From Climacium dendroides (Eukaryota > Streptophyta > Bryopsida > Hypnales > Climaciaceae), in assembly GCA_950106755.1 (NCBI GenBank), contig OX467090.1, positions 7,502,001 to 7,566,000 of the forward strand: a stretch of DNA of 64,000 nt, read 5' to 3'. Of this stretch, positions 49,586-61,800 are shown piece by piece. The position numbers and the translations under genes are program-made. Numbering within the stretch: position 1 is the first letter of the stretch; each line of letters starts with the position of its first letter. The notes under the pieces were generated by a model that saw only the letters and a program-made list of their open reading frames with translations, did not search any database and was not told the origin of the DNA.

Positions 49586-51556
49586 TTAACCCCTAAATGC
49601 CCAACGCACCATATTTTGGTGTTGACAATACTTTGAAGTCAAATAAAACTTAACCAAGTTACTAATTCTAATAGTTCATATTTTTGAAAAAATCTTTTTG
49701 AAGTCTAATTTTAGCATCAACACTCCAATTTTGAAAATGGTTGATTATAATTTTTCTATTCAAGGTTTTGTCCAAGGGTGTCCAATGCAATCTTGACTTT
49801 TTGTAGTATTGAGGGCTCTTGGAAATGAGCCTCAAATATACTAGATCTTGGAGAAAAAGCACATTAAAGATTCATTTAAAAAAATTGTCGAGTAAATTTT
49901 GAAAAGCCATAAATTGATTGGGGTTATGTATACTAGATCCTTTATCTTCATATTTTTTTGGTGACAATTTTTTTAGATTTGATATGTGAAAAGAGGATTG
50001 AAAGACTTCAAATCACTTTTGTAGTTTTAACACCCTCATGATCAAACATTACAATCTTTCAATTCATAAGTAATATTAATTTTTTTTTTATGTAATGTAG
50101 ATATACAATTAGGCAGTAAAGTTTTAAATTTTTGAAATGCTTTGAGTGAATTTTTTGAGTCATTTTTGCTGATTTTGTGTGTATTCCTTGTATGTTGTGT
50201 GTATGTTTTCTAATTGGGAGTGTGTTATTTTGTGTCTATGATTGGATGAATTTTGGAATGTGGTGGAAAGTGAGAGAATAATTTACCAAGTCGGGTTATT
50301 GAGATGGCCGTCTAATTTTCCAAGTTGGATCTATGCATGAGTTAAAGATATTTACCAATTAGGTTGTGAGTCTAGTCGAGTGTGATGGCAAGGCAGGGCC
50401 AAGTCGGAGTTACAGGAACCAAGTTGGAAGTAGTTATTTTCGTCCTATTTGGAAGAGAGTGTGTGAGGTGTGAGTGTACAACCTGGCATGGGTAGTTATT
50501 TCCAAATAGGTGAAGTAGAAGTCCAGTTGGGATTGAATTAAAATCCAAGTTGGAATTGCAGTTTCCAAACAAGGGTGCAGTAGTTAGGAGAAGCGGCTGT
50601 TGCATTACCGAATTGGTTTGCTAATCGTTTTGGAATTTCCTATTTGGGTTTGTTTTTGTGTCATTTCTATTCACCCACTTGGAGAGAGCCAGTGCGAGTC
50701 CCAGCTTGGTGAAGCTGTGTATTTGTTTGTTTATGTGTGTGTGTCAAGCAGGTGCTTGAGTTTATGTTGCATGTGAATTTGTGATTGAGTCTTTGAAGTT
50801 TTAATGTGATGGAGAGAAATGGTGAATGCCTAACTGTGGAATTTGGAGTATTCCAAGTTGGAGAGATGTATGAGCAGATGGTGGAATGGCATAAATTTGG
50901 TTTATGAATTAAGTCCTAATCGGGTGGAGAATGATGAGATTAGAAGAAGATGCTGAAACCCAAATTGGATATTGATTGAATGAGAAGCTAGCTGGAAAGA
51001 TTAGCTAGCAATTACATAAATTAAAAAATTAATTAAATATATATATATATATATATATAAATTAAAAATAGCTTGTGAAGTCTGAGTGATGGATAATAAG
51101 TGAGTTAAATGCAAAACTTATTTGTAATGGTGATATGTCACCAATTAGAAAATTAATAAAAAAAATAAGAAGAGAAATTACACACCAATTTGTATAAATG
51201 TGTGTACTTGATGTGATGAAATTAAATTATGAAATGCAAGAGTGTAGAATTTGTAAGCCTCATTGGATTTGGTGTATCGTTGTAATAATGTTTTTGGTGA
51301 TAGAGTTTCAAGTTGGATTAATCCATTAGCATACATTTCCTACTTGACGCTCTCCCTTGGAACGAACTTATTATACTAATAGGGTAATTTCCAATTCGGT
51401 AATTATCCTTCTTCAACATGTAATCTCTAACATGTCTAGTTTGAATTTGGACGGTTACAATTCAAATTGATACAACTTATCAAAATTTTGGCTTTTTATT
51501 CAATTTAAAGCAAATTCCTAGAAGCTCAAAAAAGACCTTGGGCATTTAGAGGTTAA
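49586..51556. mobile_element. TTAA-flanked element, 2.0 kb, piggyBac-style ends
   Basis: The left end TTAACCCCTAAATGCCCAA (49,586) mirrors the right end TTGGGCATTTAGAGGTTAA (51,556), with one mismatch in the 15 bp inside TTAA. There is no transposase. The first 470 bp (49,586-50,055) is repeated at 57,690-58,150. The middle (50,150-50,950) is G/T-rich, and a TA microsatellite lies at 51,036-51,059. It is a non-autonomous element. Confidence 0.7.
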
Positions 51557-53029
51557 ATTCATAAGTCCTAGAATGCATTTTGATATCATTTAAGAACATA
51601 CAAGGCACCCATGATGATATACTTTAGATCATAATATCAAAAAAGAGCAAGTAGATTATTAAAAAAATTAGATGAAAATCCATTGTTTTATGTTTTGTAG
51701 TAGGCTAAGCTTTAATTGTTATCCTAAGCCATATTCTTTGACTCTTAAGCATTCTAGGATTTATGAGCAATGAATGAAATGATGTTTTTAAATCATAGAA
51801 TAATACATATTTTTAAAGGATAATAATTGAAACAATGTATTCCAAATCCAAATACCTTACCTACCTAACAATCATTTAAAGTTTGAAAATATGATTTGTC
51901 AAGAGTAAAATAAGTTTATCATTTTTAGATGTTTTTTTGGATCAACACACACATGCATGCCTAAAAAAATTACTATGGGCTCAAATTGTAGACACATTGC
52001 TATTATTTTACCTTTAAACTATAGATTTATCACTTAGAGTGTCATGGGGTTGTATATAGAGTATAACACTCAATTTGCATAGCTTGTTAATTTTGAAGAC
52101 ATGATTGATGTACCAAAATGAAGGATCTTGGGATTTATTTAATCTGAATTAATTTCTACAAATAAAGCAACTAGAAATTACAATTTTCAAAAAATTTAGG
52201 TATGTATACTTTTTATTATTTTCTTGCCAAAGCTACTAGTAAGATACAATACCATATAAGTGTTAAGTTATCTTCTAAAATTCTATATTCCTAGATTATA
52301 GAACACTAGTTAATCTTCCAAAATCCTAGATTTTCATATTATAGGTCAATTAGCAGTTATAAAGAGACAAATGTTGAATTAAAAAAGTTTGATAAATTAT
52401 AGTTTGATTGATAAATAAATATAGAAATATTATATATCTAATCCATTCTATATAAAAGAAAACTAAAAGAAGTAATTTAAATCCTATGCTCATTGGTGTA
52501 TATTTGACTAATTTATCAAAAGATCATCAATTCATAATACTAAATGTTTGTAACTCTTGCAAAAATCATAGCATATTAATTTGCAGCAATTTTTAAAAAG
52601 TTTTATTACATCAAAACAAATTTACTTAGCCTTGAGTTTTGATAACATAAAAAATATTGTTGTTTTGGTTATATATGGATCAAGAATAGACATCAATTTT
52701 GGTAATTTGCTTATCATTTGTAATTATTATTTATGTTTTTTTACATATTTTATTTTCATTTTTCTATATATTGTGTGGCAATGATGTATAAAACATGTGC
52801 TTTTATACTAATACTTCTAACTATATGAAAAGATAATCACAATAAAAATTGTTTGTAAGTATTGTGATTATTTGGTTGATTTATTAAACATTCTTTATAT
52901 ATTTTTAGATGTATTGATTGCACAATGGATGATTTTTTTTATCAACTTAAAATGTGGAGACTTTATCAATCAAGTGCATGAAAAGTGAAAATCATTATCT
53001 GAAAGTGAAAGATCAAGGATGATTGCACT
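51557..53029. other. AT-rich 5' flank of the quinone oxidoreductase region
   Basis: No supported gene. A 67-codon plus frame at 52,581 is hydrophobic and AT-driven. Confidence 0.5.
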
Positions 53030-53314
53030 ATGAGTTTGTTAAAAAATATAGCAACCGATGCTAAACAATCAATAAATGATATAGAAGTTGTCAAAAAAGA
53101 TGTGTTGAAAATACCAAAATCTAACATTATCAATCAAAAGTACCAAAATGAACTTGAGGTGGCAAAAAGAGTACAAGAAATCGAAGTTAGAGAAAGAACT
53201 TTAGACCGAATTGAACGAAACTTATCAAAACTTAAAAATTATTTACAAAAACAAAAAAGAATGAAAAATAGCATGGCAAGGAGGGAATGGTTACTCAAGA
53301 CTTGGAAATATTAA
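53030..53314 (+). CDS. Hypothetical 94-residue coiled-coil protein
   Basis: ATG 53,030 to TAA 53,314. It is Lys/Glu-rich with heptad-like spacing across most of its length (VAKRVQEIEVRERTLDRIER). There are no Cys, no signal peptide and no domain I know. It ends 383 bp before the start of the PIG3-like gene on the same strand. The composition is less AT-biased at the protein level than random frames nearby, but evidence for a real gene is weak. It could be a remnant exon. Confidence 0.28.
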   Translation: MSLLKNIATDAKQSINDIEVVKKDVLKIPKSNIINQKYQNELEVAKRVQEIEVRERTLDRIERNLSKLKNYLQKQKRMKNSMARREWLLKTWKY

Positions 53315-53696
53315 TAATACTTTGACAATAATTTTCAAACTTAGTTCATCCTTAATTTTTAGTAGCATTGTATATAATTGACACACGAATAAAGAATTGC
53401 AGTTCTTTAAGGCTGAAATTTAATTACATTAATACTAAGAATCAACAAAAAATCAATTAAGTAAATTTTTTAAAAATTTAAACAATTACTCAACACTAAT
53501 TAATATGGAGCTTGCAATAATTACACACCCAAGATTGGGTTCTGTTATGGACCCAATCATTAACATAAACAAACCAAAGCAACCAAACTCTCCAAATGAT
53601 GACCAAGATCCTAATAAAATTCTAAATAAAATTCCTGTAATAGTAGGAAAATTACCACCGGTGCCAACACCATTAATGGGTGCTATTCGAATTTGA

Positions 53697-56600
53697 ATGC
53701 CCGGAGGTCCTGAAGTACTAGAGTATAAAATAGTAACAACTCCTAAACCCAAAAGGGGCGAAGTTTTAATACGAGTTACCGCAGCCTCAATCAATAAATA
53801 TGATACAATGTTACGCAAAGGTTCATGTTCTCCAGCACCAGGAGATGATATTTATCCGGGAATAGATTGTGCTGGAGTTATTGAAAACATTGGTCTGGGA
53901 GTGACTAAATGGAAAGTAGGAGATGAAGTAAGTATATGTTTTGATGTTTTGGGTAGTAATAGAGATTGAATTTTGAATTTTTTTATTAATTAATGAAAAT
54001 ATTACCTAAGTAGATTGATAAGATGTATTTGAAGCACATGTTAATATTTTCTTGAGGTATAAAATATGAAATAAAACTTTTATAATAAATACATAGATTT
54101 GAACAAATTTTAATCTCTAAAAGGATTGGGCCATTTAAGGTAGAAATTATCAAAAACGACCATTTTCTAAAACATTGAGAAAAAATTAAAAATAGTTAAA
54201 AAAATCCAACTAAACAAATTTGGAATAGAGTAATTTGAGAATGTATATAAAAATTTTTGAATTTTTGAACCCTTAGATTACATTGTCAAGATTATTTCAA
54301 TTTAAGTTAGAAAAAAACAAACTCTTTGTACTCTATTCAAGTGTCTTAGACTAGTAAATGACTTTGAGTCTTCTAAGTGGAGTTGGACTAGCACTACAAT
54401 TAAGTCATTTTTTTTGTAACATTGCATACTACCAATATATCACGTAGTTATATGCTTGTCAAATCTCAAAAATAGAGGAAAAAAATAGTACATGTTGCTC
54501 AAAACTACAAGGCTAGCTTGTATTTTTTTAGGCCTAAATTTTTTTTCATTTGACACTCAATTTAGGAATATCTCACATTCCAACAAAGAAGGCATATATC
54601 CACATCTTATGACAAAATTTCAAATTTGACTTTAATTCATTCAAATCTTTGATTGACTTTATAGAAATGTATTCAAATTTCCAATTGAACATTGTAAGAC
54701 CAATTCATCTTTTAGGGGTTAAGTGACAAAAAAATGTCCATTGATATATATTTACAAAAAAAAATCTCACTATGATTTTAACGTCTTTATTAATGCATGC
54801 AATCAATTAATATTTTTTTATGTAAATTGGTTTATTAGCTATAATATTACTTTAGGTAGTTGCTTTACTAAGTGGAGGAGGATATGCTACTAAAGTGGTA
54901 ACTCATGAAGATCTATGTTTACCCATACCAAGAAATATTACAACAAGTGCTGCTGCTTGTTTTCCTGAAGTTGCATGTAACATTATTTTAAGCATTTTTA
55001 CATATCCGGGTATAGCAAATAATACTCCTCGAAAAGAGCCATTGAGAGTATTAGTAAGTTCAAATTGAATTCAAGTTTTTTTCATTTATATTTATTTATT
55101 TATTTGTTGTATTAAAGATGATATAATTTTATTCAACTTTCCATTTTTATTGTTGAGATATATTTATTTTCTTTGAGAAGATATATTTCTAAAGTTTATT
55201 GTGCCACGCGAGACTAAATATAATCCATCATGGTTATTAATTTAAAAAGAACTAGTATAAAATCAGCTCAAATTTAAAAAATATAGTTTTATATAAATGA
55301 ATGAATAAAGTAGAGCTTAAGTTATTGAAAAGGTTAAGAACTTTTTTTTTTTTAATAATTTAATAATACAATTTATAAATATATTTATGTATGTTAGAAA
55401 ATATCATTCATGTACACAATAATTCTATAATATTGATATTTGAAGTAAAAAAAAATGTCCAATTGACAATAAATTTTTCATTATATTTATTGTTTTGTAG
55501 ATAACTGGTGGTGGTAGTGGTGTTGGTACTATTGCAATTCAATTTGCAAAAGCTAAAGGCTGTAAAGTATATTGCACTACTTGTATGTATAATACAATAC
55601 ATGCATGCATACAATCTAATCACTAATATTTCTTAAACTATGACAAAATCTAAGATCAAACATCATCGTCAAATTGTTTGAGCCTATAATGTGAAAATAA
55701 TGTTTTATCAAAACTTTGTTATAATCAAAATCTCAATGAGTCATCCTTGAATGTTTTGCAATATTTTCATCTATTAATTGTCATATTACAATTTTGTGAT
55801 AATATACAAAAATTAACATCAAATATAATTTGCAAAATTGAAGCTTTACATTAGCAACCTCATTTCAATTGTCATTTCTTTCATTGGATAGCTACTACGG
55901 ACAAAGCTATGAAGTGCGAACAACTTGGAGCACATATGGCAATCAATTATAATGAAGAAAATTTTGTGGACAAAATATGGAGGGATACTATGACATTAAA
56001 TGAGCCAGGTTGGATAATGTTCTTTTGAATATATATTAAGAATTTGTCATTCATTCATCAAATAAATTTTAATCACCACATTGATATAACTCAATCCCAC
56101 AAATGAATAAGTAGGAGGGACAATATGGACAAAAAGAAGGAATCAAAATGGTTACACCATTCTTGATGACAAAAAAGAAAACTAGGTACTAGGCAATAAT
56201 TTTTCTATCTAATCACTTATTTATGTTGCACTCAAGAAAGTCTTCATCCTAAAAGAAAAAACAAGCCCCTTATAGCCATAGTTCTTAAACACATATATAT
56301 TATAATACATGTCTAGACTCAATATTTGATTGATTTAAAAAATAATAATTAAATATTACATAATTTCAACAATGACATTTATAAATTATAATATTTTTAA
56401 AATAAATAATTTGTGTCTAATCAACTATAGTACTAAGATAATTATCTACCTTCACTACAAACTACTTGCATTTTAAAATCAATGGATCAATAACAACTAG
56501 CACTTGAAAATAATAATTAAATTAAATAAAAAGTACATCACTTAATAGGCAATATGAAACATCAATATGAAGATTCATTTTTAATAATTGCAATGTAATA

Positions 56601-57341
56601 TTGAGTGACAGGAGTGGATATGGTCCTTGATGTTATTGGAGCATCATGGACGAGTCAAAACCTTAGGATATTGAAGAGAGAGGGAATACTTTTTATTGTT
56701 GGTATGAGGACAGGAAAATTTTCAGACATTTTGATTGGTCCAGTGTATACAAAACAATGTTCTATTCAACGTAAGTTTATTATAAAATGTATATGTATGT
56801 ATCATATTTTCAATTTAAATTATATTTCCTCTGTCCCAAAATGATCTTTTGGTTGAACAAAATGTTTGGAATCAAGGCTGAAAATAATGTAATTTCAATC
56901 CATTTCTAAATATTTTAAGGAAGTTGTTATCCATCGAGTGAATCTTTAGGAACAAAAATGATCATTTTTTAGCAACCATTAGACCATCTTGGACCAAAAA
57001 ATATTAAAGAGAACTAGAAGATCATTTTTAGGATGGAGGGAATATTACATTATTTTGATTGACATATTAGATTTATTGCAGCTGCATCTTTGCGAGGCCA
57101 AAGTATTGAAGTGAAAGCTGAAGTGATAAGAAAAGTTGAAGAATATATATGGCCCCTCATAGAAACAAAGAAAATCAAACCAATTATAGAACATACTTTT
57201 CCTTTGGAAAAAGCTGTTTGGGCTCATCGACTTATGGAATCAAATACCCACTTTGGAAAAATCCTTCTCATTGTTGACCCAGAAAAAGTAGCAGCAGATG
57301 ATGCTTCAAGGCCAATAGAAAATCCAAGTACATGTGATTAG
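53697..57341 (+). CDS. NAD(P)H:quinone oxidoreductase, PIG3-like, six exons
   Basis: Zinc-free medium-chain dehydrogenase/reductase, expected to reduce quinones or enones with NADPH. Exons: 53697-53927, 54856-55053, 55501-55582, 55892-56008, 56612-56770, 57082-57341. All introns are GT-AG and phases agree, giving 348 codons plus TAG. Family marks: GGPEVLEYK near the start, INKYDTMLRKGSCSPAPG, ALLSGGGYA, PEVACNI, then the nucleotide-binding TGGGSGVGTIAIQFAKAKG (146-152 core), QLGAHMAINY, DMVLDVIGASW and HRLMESNTHFGKI near the end. There are no zinc ligands. The oddity is at the start. The family's normal N-terminus (AIxI-xx-GGPEVL) is encoded from ATG 53,679, but TGA at 53,694-53,696 interrupts it. 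ATG 53,697 follows directly, so I start there, losing about six residues of the first strand. Intron 1 hosts a TTAA element. Confidence 0.85.
54110..54722. mobile_element. TTAA-flanked MITE in intron 1 of the PIG3-like gene
   Basis: The left end TTAATCTCTAAAAGGATTGG (54,110) is mirrored by the right end CCAATTCATCTTTTAGGGGTTAA (to 54,722), sharing TTAA, CTAAAAG and ATTGG with a small indel. The length is 613 bp with no coding content. Position within an intron explains its tolerance. It belongs to the same end-type family as the elements at 49,586 and 58,292. Confidence 0.6.
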
Positions 57342-57689
57342 CTCAAAAAACACCTTGAAAATCTTTTAAAAATTATTTGAAAAGAGTCTTTAACTAACTT
57401 TAATTTTTTTTATTGTATAATTCTATAATGAGTTGTGTGATCATTCTTCATTGTAAGGTAGCTTCCAATGGATAAGTTAGGAGGTCTTTAAATCAACTAG
57501 GTTCTAAATGTGTCTTCTATCTAAGAGTGAGTGACATGCTCCTTGAAATATTTATTACCTCATTGATGAGGTAAGTAGGCTTAAATGGGTGATTTATGGA
57601 CCTCTTACCTTAAATAAAATCATAAAAAGCTTTTAAGCTACACTACGCTTGATGAGTCAGATTTGTTAAAAAATACTTGAAAATAGAAC
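57342..57689 (+). other. 3' flank of the PIG3-like gene
   Basis: AT-rich, no open frame. A T-rich stretch and TTGTATAATTCTATAATGAG lie 60-100 bp past the stop and could be part of the 3' UTR, but no clear poly(A) signal can be assigned. Confidence 0.35.
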
Positions 57690-58150
57690 TAATCCCTAGA
57701 TGCCAGAGGGGCTAAATTCTAGTGTAGACAATACCTTAAAGATAAATAAAACTTAACCAAGTCACTGTTTTCTAGTAGTTTATATTTTTGAAAAAAAAAA
57801 TACTTTTCGAAGTCTAGTTTTAGCATCAAAAATCTAATTTTGAAAATGAATGATTATGATTTTTCTATTCATGGTTTTGTCTAAGGGTGTCCATTGCAAA
57901 TCTTGATTTTCTAGTGTTGAGGGCTCTTGGAAATGAGCCTCGAATCTTGGAGAGAAAATCACATTAAAAATTCATTTAAAAAAATTATAGAGAAGATTTT
58001 GAGAAGCCATAAATTGGTTGGGGTTAAGACATGTTATACCCTTTAACCTCACATGTTTGTGGTGACCAATTTTTTGGATTTGACATGTGGAAAGAGGATT
58101 GAAAGACTTCAAATTGCTTTCATTGTTTTAACACCCTCATGATCAAACAC
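57690..58150. repeat. Dispersed repeat, second copy of the 49.6 kb sequence
   Basis: About 460 bp closely resembles 49,590-50,050 in the same direction. Shared blocks include GAGGGCTCTTGGAAATGAGC, AGAGGATTGAAAGACTTCAA and ACACCCTCATGATCAAACA. The start AATCCCTAGATGCC corresponds to the TTAACCCCTAAATGCC terminus of that element. The right half of the element is missing, and the copy ends directly at the C-rich microsatellite. Confidence 0.8.
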
Positions 58151-58203
58151 CCCTCTCCCCCTCCCCCTCCCCCTCCCCCTCCCCCTCCCCCTCCCCCTCC
58201 CGC
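58150..58203 (-). repeat. CCCCCT hexanucleotide microsatellite (GGGGGA on minus strand)
   Basis: About eight consecutive C5-T units on the plus strand, so the minus strand has many runs of five G. G-quadruplex formation is predicted by the standard four-G-run rule. It lies in otherwise very AT-rich DNA, at the edge of a repeat copy. Confidence 0.9.
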
Positions 58204-58291
58204 TCACAAAAGATTTTGTAAAGCTTGGGTACTGTGGTAAAGCAAGTTAATAAAAGGATATTTAATCCAAAAAAAATTATTTTATATGGGT

Positions 58292-58870
58292 TTAACCCCT
58301 AAAGTCCCATGGCCATTTTTTTGCCATAACCACTGAAAACTACCACTTCTACTACAATCACCTACAAAATAAATTTTGAAAAAATATTTTTTAGAATCTA
58401 ACCATAGGATCTTGTTTTAAATCATGTGATAATTTATTTTGTGATTTTTGGCCTTATATATTGAAAGATATTAGCATTCAAAGTGAAAGAAATAAATTTC
58501 TTTCAAGAAGTCACTATGATTGCCCGCAAAACAAGAAGCTCCATAACTTTCACATCTCTAATCCAAATAAAATGAATCAAAGCTTTCCATTTACAAAAGA
58601 ATATAATCTACAAGAAAAAAATATTAAAAAAATTTATTTCAATTTTTTGTGGATTTTTTTTGCTGCCCAATCTCTCCTATTTTGAGATTATTGTGGCATA
58701 ACTTTTGCTCCCAAGCACCGATTGAAATAAAAAATTATATTTTCAGAAAACTTTTAAGTTTTTCTATCCTATGAAAAAGTTTTTAAAAGTTTTAGTAAAA
58801 ATTGAGATCATAGGAGCCTACCCGAAATCCATTTTGTCACCCGTAGGGCCAATGGGACTTTAAGGATTAA
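58292..58870. mobile_element. TTAA-flanked MITE, 579 bp, piggyBac-style ends
   Basis: The left end TTAACCCCTAAAGTCCCAT (58,292) mirrors the right end ATGGGACTTTAAGGATTAA (to 58,870). GGCC follows on the left and GGCC precedes on the right. Both ends abut TTAA, the piggyBac target. No long open frame. Its interior (58,510-58,735) is shared with 47,560-47,790. Confidence 0.75.
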
Positions 58871-61800
58871 TGAATCTGACCCCAACATATAGTATTTTAT
58901 TCTAAGATATTGGAGATATAAATTGAGATCTAAACTAGGAAATAAATTTTCACAAGCATGTTCTAAATAATTTTTTTAACTTTCAATTTGAATTATCATT
59001 AATTCATTGTGTAAAAAAATATATATATCTTTTCTTTGATTTTCCATCATTTTTCTTGACTAAAATTTTATCATATAAACAAAATTATAAATGATTTGAT
59101 AATAATTCAGGTTAACTGAAGAATATTGAATGTTGGAAACACTAATTTATTAAAAAAATAATGATTTTTATATCTCATTCATTTGGACAAAATGTAGTTA
59201 TTTTTTGTTATATATATATATTCTTTTGAAAATATACTCAATTTCTTTAGTTTAATGCTTTGTTAGAGACATGAAATAAGAGACAAGTACTCTAATTTTA
59301 ATGTAGAAATTGTCTACTAACTTTCAGACAAATTAAAATATAAATGATTCAATAATTAAAGATTTTTTTAAAGTTTTGATGTTATTAAGTATAATGATTA
59401 GAATTACTCATAAAATTATCATTAAAAAACTCTTCATAGATATTTATCAAATTAATCTAAGAGGATTTAACTTTACAAATCTATCAAAAAAAATTATTTT
59501 TTATTAAAATTTAACATATTTTTCAACATAATATATAAACTAAAAGATTATTTGTCAAATGCTTCAAGATTTTTACATTTTTGAAAAAAATTTAATATCA
59601 TCTAGAAAGAGTTTATAGTCTATTACATCACAAAAAACAATATACAATTGTGATAATGAAAGGTTATTTGCATATCAGGTGCACAAAGTCTTATCATGCA
59701 CTCAAGGTGTATAGAAATGTTTAATTTGCATTGGTATTGCATAGTTTATTTTTATATTTGCACCAAAATTTCAACTAAAATATCTACCTTTTTATGCCAA
59801 AGCTAATTTACAATCTTTACTTTCAATTTGATTTCAAGACTTGCAATTGGTATAAAATGCACATTTAAAACAACAGAAAGTGAAAATTGTAATTTTTGTA
59901 GTTCCTTAAAAATTAATCTAAGGCCTTCGATATCAAAAGTTTAAGAAGTCTAAATATAAAATATACAAAAAATTCTAAAATTATATGAATATGAAATATA
60001 AAATCTTTGTGATACTAAATATCTATATTAAAATTTTATTTCAATCTTTATTAATGATATCACTAAATTTAGTATTCACATTGTGACAAAAACTTTCTTT
60101 GGTGTCAATTTATTTATTTTGAGCATTTGAAAATTTTAATTTTTGTGTTTTGGAGGTATTCATTTAGCTTAGATAGCCTTGGTTTTCCAAATACTGTCTT
60201 CTACTTGTAAGTTCAATGTACATTTATTACAATTTTTTTTTCAATTTATCAAAATACCATTTCATAGTATATACACTATAACCAAAAAGAACTTGTATAT
60301 TGTAACTTGAAAATATCCCAAAATTCAAAACCACCTTATAGACTCCTACAACTTTTCATATTTGTTTATTGTCACTCTAATATACAACCTAAACTACTTA
60401 TTGTTTTCAACATTATCAAAATTCTCATAAATACTTGCATTTTAGGAGTTTAAGCTAGGGCAATAAAAATTCTAGATGTACATTTCAACCTTCTCTAATA
60501 ATTTTGTCCTAAAGAAATGAATGGATTCTAATTTCTAAATGGACTAGATATGAAAGTGTTGTCCAATTAGGAGATTACTCATTCTGGTACATTTTGAAAA
60601 TTTCAAAGAATGAACAATTATATTATAAATAATTGAAAAATATGGTTTTATATCTTACAATTGGTAATTTTGGAATAATTATGGAATGTTTTGAAAAAAA
60701 ATCCATTTTAGAAATAATGAAATCTCCAAAATTAACTAGAAAAATTTCACAAGACAATGACATCACTACATTAAAGATTGAATACATGATGTTTGATCCA
60801 CAGTCTTACTACATTATTAGGGATGTAATTTCATAATTCTAGTGAAGATACAGATTATACTACCTTGAAACTCTAAAAACTAAATTCCTACAAGGGATGG
60901 TTGAATGTTATAATATTATTTAACAATGGTTGATGCTTCTTCACCAAATCTTTATACAAAATATTATGTCATAGTTATTTCATTGGTTGAAAATACAACC
61001 AATAGTCAAGCATGTGGGACAAACCAACATAAGTAAGTTGATATAACTAAGAAAAAAAAGAAAAAAATACAATTGTCTTGAGAAAGAATTTCAAGATGTT
61101 TTTTTATAAATTTTATTTTGTGTGTTTAAAATCATAGAAGGAAAATATAGAAATTAATAGCCTTCTAGTGATTTTAGGTTGGTTTACCTTCTAATTAAGG
61201 AGGTGAATTTTATAGTTTGGTCAAATATTTGACCAATGGGTGGTAGGGTAGCCTATGGCCAAGTTATAGGTTGATGTTCATTTGGATTTGCATTATTGAG
61301 TTGTATTATTGAAATGGAGGATAAGGTGACATTGTTCATCTTCTTCTCCATTATTGGTTTAAGAAGCCCAAATGTTTGAGGAACCATATTGTGTTGAGTT
61401 TTGAGAATTTTGGAATAAAATTTGAATCAATTTTGTATCATACTGTTATCTTTTCAAAAAATCCTCTATTGCTTGAATTGAAGTTGTGAGTTGAGACTTG
61501 TCTTAGTTTGAGTGAAAGAAGGTTTATTGCCTCTCATATGAAGAAACAGAGACTTTGACCTTCTATAGAAGAAGGACAAGTTTTTGGTTTGCAATGAAAT
61601 TTATAGAAGTTGTGAGAAAATTTATTAGCTTTCCAAATAGTTATCATTCATTGTATTTGGAGCATTTGTGAGTGAGTTGTAAGTGTGGAAGTGAAGGAGG
61701 GTGTGCTACCTTCAATTTTAGAAGCCAAAACTTTAAGTGACTATAAAAAATGAATAGAGTGTTAAGTTGACTTGAGTTTTGGAGAAATAGTAGAGAATTG

